Assembly: GCA_009746045.1 (NCBI GenBank)
Contig: RPFO01001289.1
Span: 1 to 32,107 of the forward strand
Direction: 5' to 3'
Length of the DNA: 32,107 nucleotides
Source of the DNA: Mesostigma viride
Lineage: Eukaryota; Streptophyta; Mesostigmatophyceae; Mesostigmatales; Mesostigmataceae
Position 1 is the first letter of the stretch. Each line of letters opens with the position of its first letter. The translations under genes and the position numbers were made by a program. Below, piece by piece: positions 18,759-27,420 of this stretch. A model generated the notes under the pieces. That model saw only the letters and a program-made list of their open reading frames with translations, had not been told where the DNA came from and searched no databases.

Positions 18759-18888
18759 TGGAGGCTTCTTGCTTCCGCGTGCGGATTGAGAAACCTTAAG
18801 GCCACTGTTAACTGCTGCATTTGTGGCAGGGCTCCACTTATTGTATTCAATCAAATGCTGGTCTTCTTGGGAGCTGAGTGATCTTAAT
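18759..18888. repeat. Repeat module S1, copy 2 (130 bp)
   Basis: Matches 18004-18133. After it the sequence becomes unique, so this is the right edge of the duplicated unit. Confidence 0.9.
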
Positions 18889-20265
18889 AGGCATGTAAAC
18901 AATATAGTTCTTGAAACGTGGCAAAAAACTGGGCTCGATTTGGCCACTGCAACTGCCTGAAACTCTCAGTCCTCAGGAGAGGAATGGGGCTTTTGCTAAC
19001 TTTGCTAGCATGTAAGTGCGGTCATACTACACACCACCGTGGCCACCAACCATCCCAATCAACTCATTTCCCTTCAAGCATTACAGGACAACACACTTGC
19101 ATCATCATACTTCAGGTATATCATACCTGATCATGTAGTGAGAGCCTATGCATGCATGTAGGGAATGGGCTTGGATACCTACCAACAAAGGGTTATGTTA
19201 TAAGTGTCAACCACCAATATAATGGGTAGGTTAAGCATATTTCCATTGTTTCTAACAACAATAGATATGGCTATAACTGTTTTGCCTTGCCATGATGTGG
19301 CCAACATAGTTGCTGGCACATGATGGCAGTGGTTTGTCACCAAGACTTTTCACTCACCCGTAAAAGCTTGAATGCACCCTTGACGCAGCCCGTGGCCACA
19401 CAATCATGCAGTATGAACGTAGCAAAAGAATAACTAACATCTATGAAGGTGTTTAAACCTGCACAGCTCCTAAAACCCTGCACAACTACACTGGGTTAAG
19501 GCAAATGCCTGATAACATCATCTGAAAAGGGGGTTTTAGAGAGGGGCAGGCAACGGTCAAGAAAGAGCATCAAGACTTGAACCTGACAACGCCTCGCAAG
19601 CTTAAACTCATGTACGAACATCAAGAAACGAAGAGGCAACGATTATCCGGCTTTACCTGGCACGGCTGGCGTTACCTTGGCCCAGGCGGTGCCCGCAAAA
19701 GTGGCACTTTGCGGCACATAGACCATGATGTGACAGAATGGTCGAAATCATCAAATCTATACTGTCACTCAATTTATTCTAATACCATGCATGTTAAAAT
19801 GTAGAAAGAAACCTATCAGCCATTGAAATTGCGCCGGAAAGCAAGCGCAGTCATCAATTCCGTCGACCTGCCTTATCGCAGTTTTTTCCAGCAAGAACAG
19901 TGCCGACACCGGGTAAATCGCATCCCCGCGAGCTAAAAATTGATTTTTATCATCTTTAGGGCATGTTAAATCTATTTCCTGAGTTTGGACAGCTAACTCG
20001 TCCGCAAACGTAAACTGCATGCATGGGCGCCGAAGAGCGAGCCGCCATGGCTAGGTCGTGCATTTCCGGAACTCGCGTTTCACGTGGAAAAGTACCCTTA
20101 CCACCTGTACTTTGACCGTACATTTAGCCGCTCATACCAAATCCAAAAAAATCCCAAAAATACGTCCAAGAAAGATCTTTTCACGTAGTATTTGAATAAA
20201 TTTTGAGAGAATTTTTTTGTCAAACATTCTGACCGGGGCGAATTTTCTACGAAACCCAAAAACTC

Positions 20266-20312
20266 GGTCCTCCAGAGAGGACTGAGTTCAACTCAGTCCT
20301 CCGTAGAGGACC
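20266..20312. repeat. Near-perfect inverted repeat with nested mini-hairpins
   Basis: Arms 20266-20288 and 20290-20312 (23 bp each, about three mismatches, 1-base loop). Each arm itself contains GTCCTC-4-GAGGAC, so the sequence can fold as one long hairpin or two small ones. Confidence 0.85.
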
Positions 20313-20454
20313 AGGGACAGACGACGAGTTAAAAACCGCAAGAAGCTCTCGAGGACTCACTTCACGCTGGACGACGACCTGACCCTGGCCCAGCAACAAC
20401 GGCGACATGAGCTATGGCCGACCTACCCCCAGCGCATGCGCGCCCATAATGGCC

Positions 20455-20478
20455 ATTAATTAATTAATTAATTAATTA
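20455..20478. repeat. (ATTA)n microsatellite
   Basis: Six units of ATTA, flanked on both sides within 60 bp by CATAATGGCCAT (20446 and 20511). Confidence 0.9.
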
Positions 20479-20518
20479 GGAACATCACTCCGTTGGGAGT
20501 CAATGTAGCACATAATGG

Positions 20519-20611
20519 CCATGGATGATGCATTTAAGAATTTAGCCACGCCATGCCTATAACGGGACCCCCATGGATGTTGCACTAAGAATTTAGCCAT
20601 GCTATGCCTAT
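20519..20611. repeat. 52-bp imperfect tandem repeat, two units
   Basis: CCATGGATG followed by a TTTAGCCA-containing stretch starts at 20519 and again at 20571; the second unit has a few changes and is slightly shorter. Confidence 0.75.
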
Positions 20612-20639
20612 GCAGGTCGACCACTTCGGTGCGCACTCA

Positions 20640-21348
20640 ACACGGCATTACCCCGCCATGCCCACTGCAGACCGGCGTCGATCTGGCAGGGTTGCGTCCT
20701 GTCGCCGTACCTGTTTATTATTGTAGTGGATTATGTTATGCGCCAGGCACGTGCTCGCTTTGCTAGCATTGCAGGCCGTGCCCCTGGACTAGGGATCACG
20801 AACGAGCAATTGGGGAAGGGGGGCCGACTAACAAGCAGAATTTACTAGCTGACCTCATTTATGCCGACGACATCACGCTCATCGAGAAGCCGGAGTCTGT
20901 CCAACTTTGGCTGGACTGCCTGGCGCTCGAGGCTCGGGCGGTTGGTCTAGAAATCAGCCCCAAAACGGAGGCCCTGGCCCTCGGCATGGCAGGGCCCCCA
21001 CCCACACTCCGCCTCTTAGACGATGCCGAGGTCAACTACCCTCCTTCAGGCCGCTTCAAGCTGCTCGGCAGTTGGCTTCCCGACTGCGAGGATGACATGA
21101 CGACACGGATCGGCATGGCGTGGGCGCACCTCCATGACCACCGCCGCTGGTGGAGCAACCCCGCCCTCCCCCGGATCGTCAAGCGTGACCTCTTCAAGGT
21201 CGTCATTCTGACGATCCTGACCTACAGCGCCGAGACCTGGACACTGATGCAGGAGCTGGAGCAACGACTCGACGGCGCCGTCACCAAGATGTCGCGTCTG
21301 CGTGCCACAATCTCCGGCGCCACCATGGCGGCTGGCCACTCAGCTTAA
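20640..21348 (+). pseudogene. 5'-truncated LINE (non-LTR) reverse transcriptase
   Basis: WQGCVLSPYLF (from 20684) is the non-LTR RT motif before the catalytic box. The box itself, LIYADDITLI (from about 20860), is in a different frame; one extra base in a G6 run (20818-20823) would join them. Downstream FKLLGSWLPD, AWAHLHDHRRWW and KRDLFKVVILTILTYSAETWTL are the thumb-region pattern of LINE proteins. N-terminal and endonuclease parts are absent, consistent with ordinary 5' truncation. The ORF ends at 21346-21348. Confidence 0.85.
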
Positions 21349-21415
21349 TTTGGTAAAACCCAAATGAGCTGAGCTGACATGCCCTGTGGGGTGGGCGAGG
21401 ACCTGTCCCATGATT
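21290..21415. repeat. Direct repeat T, copy 1, with hairpin
   Basis: 126 bp matching 22668-22810 apart from a 17-bp indel and single changes. It spans the LINE ORF end and the sequence up to the edge of the gypsy LTR. It contains CTCAGCTTAATTTGG / CCCAAATGAGCTGAG (21339-21353 and 21359-21373), which can form a stem. Confidence 0.85.
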
Positions 21416-22312
21416 AATGAAAAGAGGGCTCTCAGCCGAGGACAAGGAACTGTCCCTCGTGCCTGATGACCACCTTATTGATCCCCTTGTGTACCGTCGC
21501 GTGCCGCGTTTGAATATCCTTGCTGGGGCGTTAGCTAGACGCTCCAACTACTCTAATTGCGACAATATGATGGTGCAAGAGGATGCTTTTGCCTCCCCTG
21601 CTATAGAACGATGCTTTCACAACACACACTTTGCACAGTCTGATGATGAAGCCGCACATGCGGAATTTATTGAGAAAGTTAATACAATTACAACACGTTG
21701 ATAGTCTCAATATCGATGCACTCCATGCTCACGAGCCCGCAGTTAGGCAGCGCTCCATGACATGCTACCGGCCTTGCTCCCAAGGAAAGGGAGAAACACG
21801 AAGGCCACTAACGAGAGACTCGAAGAGACTACACGCTGCGTGAGAGTCCTCTTCGACTATGAACCAAACCATTCGTCATGCCACACGCATGACACACGCC
21901 ACACTTGTCAGTCCAGCCAGGAATGCCAAAACTATCTTGCTGCCTGAACCATGCAAATAGAAACCGCATTCCAGTTGCCGTCCTGGCTTTCTACCACACA
22001 TGCCAACAAAAGCAGGAAGGCATCCCGACAAATCTAAATTGCTACCCTGTTGCCGATCTCATCTCCTAGAGGCTCCGGCATTTCTGTCCCTGGGAATGTC
22101 CGGCATTGAGTCACGTCCACCAAGGTCGAAGCATAATATCCTTCAGACAATCTGCACGCTCACACCTTGCGTGTGAGTGGCCCAGCAAACATTGCGTCTA
22201 ATCGTTCCTTTCTAGAAGAAATCCCTTTGTAGGGCTGCCAGCGATTTCGCATTCATTCCAGCGATCTGGCTCCGCACCGCAAATTGTCCTTTTCCATTTT
22301 CTGTCCAGTCCT
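21415..22312 (-). repeat. 3' LTR of element C
   Basis: 898 bp, differing from 31115-32012 near 21477 (A/C) and near 21610 (G/A). Read on the minus strand it starts AGGACTGG and ends TTTTCATTA, without TG/CA ends. The short plus-strand ORF at 21417-21701 occurs identically placed in both copies and is probably chance. Confidence 0.8.
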
Positions 22313-22836
22313 CATAACGTTGACCCGCTATTCTACACCACAAAGACACCTGGCCTGTCAATAGCCTCGGCGCTGTTGAAGTCCAGCAGTCCAGCTTCAG
22401 CTCCAGCTGTCCACTAACACGCGTATGATCCTCTCGACGCTGCGCACTTGTGCTGCCGTCCGCTCAAGTCAGTGCTGCGCGCCCAGCTGTGCCTGGCCCG
22501 GCGCGCGTGCACGTACACTTTCGTCCGCTCTTATGCTGCAAGTGCTAGTGTCCCCCCCGGTCACTAGCCTTTGTCGAAAATGCGTAGAAAACAAATTCCT
22601 TGCGCACGTCACCGGTCTTGTGCATAGTGGGCGCCGCCCGGATGACATAGCTCGCGTCCGTGACAGCTGTCGCGTCTGCGTGCCACAATCTCCGGCGCCA
22701 CCATGGCGGCTGGCCACTCAGCTTAATTTGGTAAAACCCAAATGAGCTGAGCTGACGTGCCTGCCTTAACTGCATGCCCTGTGGGGTGGGCGAGGACCTG
22801 TCCCATGATTCCCCCCCTCGCTGGCGACCGGCCCCA
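22313..22836 (-). other. 3' untranslated region of element C
   Basis: 524 bp between the pol stop and the 3' LTR. It includes direct repeat T copy 2. No gene seen, and no purine-rich tract next to the LTR. Confidence 0.65.
22668..22810. repeat. Direct repeat T, copy 2, with hairpin
   Basis: 143 bp, the same as 21290-21415 plus 17 extra bases (GTGCCTGCCTTAACTGC). The hairpin is kept at 22717-22751. Here the repeat lies inside element C's 3' untranslated region, while copy 1 is at the 3' end of the LINE fragment. Confidence 0.85.
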
Positions 22837-25597
22837 TCACGAAGACAGCGATCGTACCAAGACAAGGGCAGCGGTGACCGCAGTCAAGCTGCGGGAGGTA
22901 AACTGCGCAGCGGTGCACACTGGACAAAACCAATCCCCCTCCGGAATGCTGGTGACCACTGGCTGCAAGCACTGCATGTGCCAACCACAGTTACACTGAT
23001 CACACAATAACATGGACTCCGCCTGATCGACCCGGTGACAAACCTGACACTGGGCGTCCTTGACTCGGCGAGACGTGTGCGGTTGGAGGTCGTGGACCAA
23101 ATTGGGCAGCGAGCAGGGACTGAGATTGCTGAGGTTGTCAGTCGTACGGCTCCCGTCGGCGCCCTCCAAAATTGCCACTCCCGATGGTTTGATAGCCACA
23201 ATGCGCAAAATGGTGGGCCCCGCCTCCACATCCAAAGTGTGCTTCAGCTGAGTGCGCAGGAAAACATACTGCCCTGGCCTAAACCGCAGCTGGCGAGCCA
23301 TGTATGCGCCCCCCCGGCGCTGAGCGTAGCGCAGGGAGTCCCTGTGCTGAGCAATGAACAAGTTGTTCATCGCGATGGGCATGACCTTCTTAAAAGTCTC
23401 TGCCCTGGCCAGCACCTCAACCAAAAATTGCTGAGCGTTGTCGAAGGCCATGGGTTCGGGGTGCGCAACCTGTGCCTCCGTAGGCAAAAGAGGATTACGC
23501 CCGAACAGAAGGAAATACGGGGAGAAGGTAGCGAGAGACTCCTGGGGAGACATGCGATAACCCATGGCAATCCATGCCAACTCGCGATCCCACCTGGCCG
23601 ACTCCGGCACCTGCAGGCTCCACTTGCGCAGCGCCTGCTTGACGGTCTGCACCAATCTCTCAGCCAAACCATTGGCCTGAGGATGCTCCCGAGAAGTGCG
23701 ACGGTGATCAATAAGACATCCATCCAGCAACTCCTGGAACTCACCCCTGAACTCACCACCCTGGTCCGTGACTACCTCCGCGGGAGCCCCAAACCTGGTG
23801 ATGATGTCTGCAAAATGCTTCGCTGTGGTAGCGGCATGCTTGTCAGCAATGGGGATCAACTCAACCCATTTGCTAAAGCTCTCCACGCATACCATGACAT
23901 AGAGGTTGCCGTCAGGGCTCTCCTGAAACGGCCCGCACAGATCGACGTGCCAGCGATAAAACAAGCCCTTGATGGGAAGCGACATCAGCTCCTTGGCACC
24001 ATGATCTGCGCTAAAGTTAGCCTTGGTTCGAGCACACGGGACACAGCTGGCCACTACCTGGGCCACTGTGTGTCGCATGTTATTCCACCAATAGCTGGTC
24101 CGTACGAGGCTGAGCGTGCGATTGCCACCCAAGTGACCATACCGCTCGTGGTACGCCTGCACTATAGCAACGCGCTTGTCAGGCGGTGGGACGACCACCC
24201 TACGCTTGCCCAACAGCTTGTACAAAACCCCATCTTCCCAACCATAGGTTGCAGCCCTGTGCTGCACCCTGTTCAACTCCGTCGCCTTCTGAGCAGGAGT
24301 CCAATCGACTGGAGTAGGAGTCAAGACAGCACCCTGCACTTGCTCCAAAACTCGACCATCTAGCCAGATATCAGCGGTGTAGCAATCAGCAAGAGAGCTA
24401 CGCGCTAAGAGAGCCTGCACAGCGATCAGCTGCTGCAGAGAAGGATCAATGTCAAAGGACAGAGACCTACCCTCTTCCATAGCGCACACAGCTTTGGATG
24501 GCGTGAATGGCGACGGCCGCACCGGGTCGTCGCTGATGCCGAAGTCCGCCACAGAGTACTCGACACTGCGCCACCACGCCTCCTCCTCATCGTCGGCCGC
24601 ATACCCAGCAGCGTTCACAAAGACCACAGAACCAGACGAGCCCTCGGCACCCATGGCCCGGGCTCCAGTGTGGTCAACAGTGGTAGGCATGGCGTATCGG
24701 GATAGCACATCGGCGTTGACATGGTCCTTGCCGGCCCGATGCACAATGGTCATGTGGTACTCCTGGATAATCATGGCCCATCGGGCGAGCTTACCCGTCA
24801 GGTTGGTGTTGGTCATTAGCCACTGAAGCGGCTGGTGGTCTGTCACCAGAGTAAACACGCGCCCAAATAAATACGGGCGAAAGTGCTTGATGGCCCACAC
24901 CACAGCCAGTGCCTCCCCCTCATAGGAAGAATACCGGCTCTCCGCTGGGTTGTTGCTGCGACTAGCATAAGCAATAACGTGCTCGCGCCCATCACCATCC
25001 TTTTGCGCCAAGACCGCACCCAGTCCTACCTTGGACCAGTCGGTATATAACACAAATGGCAAAGCATAGTCAGGGGCGCGCAGAATCGGTGCCGACGTGA
25101 GCTCCTGCTTGATTGTCTCGATGGCGCGTTGCTGTGCGGGACCCCACGCCCACACGCACCCCTTCTTGAGTAACTCGGTCAAGGGCTTCACCTTGCTGCT
25201 GAAGTTCTCAATGTAACCTCGGTAATAGCCAGCCAAACCCAAATACGCCCGCACCCCTGAGACATCCGTGGGTACGGCGGCCTGCGCAATGGATTCGACC
25301 TTGGCGGCATCAGGCGTCCGGCCACCCGGCACAATCTGATGACCAAGGAATGAGAGGGTCCGCTGGGCGAACTTGCACTTCTCAGGGTGCAGCCGCATAT
25401 TATGCTCCTCGAGAGCCAAGCGAACCTGCTCCAAGTGCGCCAGGTGCTCCTCAAATGTCGCGCTAAAGACGATTACATCATCAATGTAACAAGCGGCGAA
25501 AGGAAGACCTGCAAGCACTTTGTCCATAGCTCGTTGGAAAACAGCACTAGCGTTGCGGTGCCCAAAGGGCATGCGCACCCACTCATACAAATTGCCG
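22837..25597 (-). CDS. Element C Pol, distal part: RT (C-terminal), RNase H, integrase, PHD finger
   Basis: Read from about 25597. RT continues with EWVRMPFGHRNASAVFQ and catalytic YIDD (25477-25488). RNase H has YTDWSKVGLGAVL, SYEGEALAVVWA, VTDHQPLQWL and NADVLSR. Integrase has a zinc site H481/H486/C516/C519 and catalytic D550, D609 and E644 (numbered from MYEWV at 25590), an exact DD35E. Then follow a basic linker and, in the last 70 residues, a PHD finger. The upstream join to the RT N-terminus needs one more base in the C6 run 25598-25603. Stop at 22837-22839. Function: cDNA synthesis and insertion; the PHD finger probably guides integration to a histone mark. Confidence 0.92.
22915..23049 (-). 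other. PHD finger domain at the C-terminus of integrase
   Basis: C4HC3 pattern C-x2-C-x11-C-x2-C-x4-H-x2-C-x14-C-x2-C (residues 848-892 of the distal Pol), including LLCDQC and the conserved Trp in DWFCPVC. All eight zinc ligands are present. PHD fingers read histone H3 tails. Gypsy integrases of the chromovirus group carry a chromodomain at this place, so the PHD looks like a functional counterpart. Confidence 0.92.
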
Positions 25598-26864
25598 CCC
25601 CCCAGAATGCAAGCTTCCGCTGATCCTCCGGCGCAACTGCGATCTGATGAAAGCCGCTACGCAGGTCCAGCGAGGACACAAACTTCACATGAGGAGATAT
25701 CTTATCCAGGACATCATCCACACGTGGCATGGGGTAACGGTCCACGGGTGTGTGTGCATTCAGCAACCGCAGATCGGTGGCCATGCGCATACCCGTCCAT
25801 GCCCCGGTGATAGCGTCCTTCTTGGGCGCAACGACAACGGCAGCAGCATAGCTGGAGGAAGATTGCCTGATGATACCGGCATCCTCTAACTCCTTGCATT
25901 GCTCGGCTACAAAATCCAACTCGGCCTGACTCAGGCGATGCTGGCGTCGGAACAAAGGAGTGTCAGTGTCCAATGGAACACGCATGGTCCCACCATTGAA
26001 ACACCCCAGTTCATCACTTGTGAAAGCGAAGGCCCCCCTTGCAGTGCCTAGCCACTTTAGCATGGCTGAGCGCTGCGCATCAGAAAGGTGTTCGCCAATA
26101 GCCCAGGGGTGCGTATCCGCGGGATCACCCACAGCTACCGCATGTGCCTCAAGATGCGGCGCCCTAGCCGCATCGTCGTGGAACAAGGAAAAGGCTGCCA
26201 CACCTGGTGTGACACCCACCGCCGGAGCCTCGCGTGCCGCACGGTGTATTACCCGATGCAGCGTGGGCTCGCCGGCCAGCACGGTGCTGGTCAGCAGGGC
26301 GGTCATGAGAATGATAGTCCACACCTGTCGCAGACGCCACCCCCATGCTGATGAAGTCCCCGTCGCTGCAGGGCGCTTCAGTTTGGCTGCGCGCGCCTCA
26401 ACCTGCTGAGGCGGATTGGCTGGGGACGCCCCCCCAGACTGGCGCACGGCAACCGATGCAAGCAGCACATACCCGACCTGCAACACCGACATAGCCTGGC
26501 CTATCAAAGACCAGCGCTCACTCTCGAGCACGCCCGGCAGCGCCGAGGCCCCGACATGAAAACCCATGCTGGCCTCACGAAATTCTGCGGGTGGCTGCAC
26601 CAACAGACCGGTGGTAGTGTCCCAAACGAGACCCTTACCCCGATCACGGTATGCTGTCGACCCTTGGTAACTGACCAGGGTCGGCAGTGCACACATGGGG
26701 CTCCCGACCCGGTTGACGCGTGCATACGGTGGGCGATCCTCGCTATCCACCTTCTGCGTGACTAGGTGGGAAGGCAATGCTACCTCCGCAGACACACTCG
26801 GATGCTGCCTTGCTACGGCCCCAAGACCGCCTGCACACCGGTCGCACACGCCACGTTGGTCCAA
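25473..26864 (-). CDS. Element C Pol, middle part: DNMT C-terminus and RT N-terminus
   Basis: Numbered from 26864. Residues 13-135 complete the methyltransferase: target-recognition region, motif IX (EFREASMGF, 94-102) and motif X (ERWSLIGQAMSVLQVGYVLL, 116-135). Residues 181-197 (VWTIILMTALLTSTVLA, 26274-26324) are a strongly hydrophobic, membrane-like stretch, odd in a Pol protein. RT begins near residue 290 (GTMRVPLDTDTPLFRR) and includes motif A SSLDLRSGFHQI (Asp 400). The frame leaves RT at the C6 run 25598-25603, so the last 40 residues are out of frame. The upstream frame joins at the C4 run 26819-26822. Confidence 0.87.
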   Translation of the reverse strand: MDQRGVCDRCAGGLGAVARQHPSVSAEVALPSHLVTQKVDSEDRPPYARVNRVGSPMCALPTLVSYQGSTAYRDRGKGLVWDTTTGLLVQPPAEFREASMGFHVGASALPGVLESERWSLIGQAMSVLQVGYVLLASVAVRQSGGASPANPPQQVEARAAKLKRPAATGTSSAWGWRLRQVWTIILMTALLTSTVLAGEPTLHRVIHRAAREAPAVGVTPGVAAFSLFHDDAARAPHLEAHAVAVGDPADTHPWAIGEHLSDAQRSAMLKWLGTARGAFAFTSDELGCFNGGTMRVPLDTDTPLFRRQHRLSQAELDFVAEQCKELEDAGIIRQSSSSYAAAVVVAPKKDAITGAWTGMRMATDLRLLNAHTPVDRYPMPRVDDVLDKISPHVKFVSSLDLRSGFHQIAVAPEDQRKLAFWGAAICMSGCACPLGTATLVLFSNELWTKCLQVFLSPLVTLMM

Positions 26865-27420
26865 TAGGCACGCAAACGATGCGTGAGCCCACCCAGCCCT
26901 GCGTTGTCACACACGATGGGCTCCCCCAGGAGTGCCACGATTGTAGCCCAGTCCTCCCGCACCGCCTGATGTGGGCTGTCACCCGCCACAACGTTCTCAA
27001 ACAGATACGCAGGCGGATGGGGCTGACGCGACTGCAACAGTCCCACCACACGCAACAGTTCCCAGAACAGCGCGCTACGCGGATCGGCTAGCCCCCGCCC
27101 TTGCCCTGCCTGGCTCAGGCCCTGGCACTCCCAACCCGCAATTACCAAGTCGATGGCATGATGCCTGCGCAACAACTGCTGCACCTGCACCTCACCGATG
27201 GCTCGGATATCTTGAGGACATTCCCCAAACGGGTCACGCCATGCTGATGGCGGAAACTGCGCGGGATACTCTCGCGACAACACGCCACAGTGACTGAAGT
27301 ACACCTGACGCGCCTTGTGCGATGGCTCTACCGCGATGAGTTTACGGCACACGCCGCCTGCGGCCAAAAAGCCTGCAATGCCCCCTCCGATCCCCGCAAA
27401 CAGTTCCAACACTACCGCAC
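26460..27420 (-). other. C5-cytosine DNA methyltransferase domain (DNMT3/DRM-like)
   Basis: In the proximal ORF: motif I VLELFAGIGGG (SAM binding, 760-770), acidic motif II VEPS, motif III DIRAIG, motif IV GWECQGLSQ with catalytic Cys 855 (27125-27127), motif VI FENV (898-900) and motif VIII HRLRAYWTN. Motifs IX and X follow in the next frame. The Cys/Glu/Arg catalytic set is complete. The one deviation is Glu instead of Pro before the catalytic Cys. The LFENVVAG and RLRAYW blocks resemble DNMT3/DRM-type de novo enzymes; that family placement is from memory of motifs and needs a tree. It is one continuous domain if a base is missing at 26819-26822. Confidence 0.92.

Larger units (their letters stand above)
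18889..20639. other. Gene-poor intergenic stretch
   Basis: About 1.75 kb, more AT-rich than its surroundings. The longest frames (75 aa at 19577 plus; 83 aa at 19769-20020 minus) show no recognisable domain. The minus-strand one has a fairly protein-like composition and could be an exon remnant, but cannot be supported further. Only the hairpin and short repeats listed separately stand out. Confidence 0.5.

Noticed and set aside
19769-20020. 83-codon minus-strand ORF in gene-poor DNA
   Set aside because: Composition is protein-like, but there is no domain, no neighbouring exon and no second copy to support it.
21417-21701. 94-codon ORF in the LTR of element C, repeated at 31117-31401
   Set aside because: Conserved only because the LTRs are near-identical; antisense to element transcription and without a recognised domain.
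23035-24363. 442-codon plus-strand ORF opposite element C pol
   Set aside because: Shadow of the minus-strand integrase/RNase H frame, which has full catalytic motifs; the plus translation shows no family pattern.
26813-26864. Programmed -1 frameshift within the DNMT domain
   Set aside because: No X-XXY-YYZ slippery heptamer in frame; a missing base in a homopolymer explains it and matches the other breaks.
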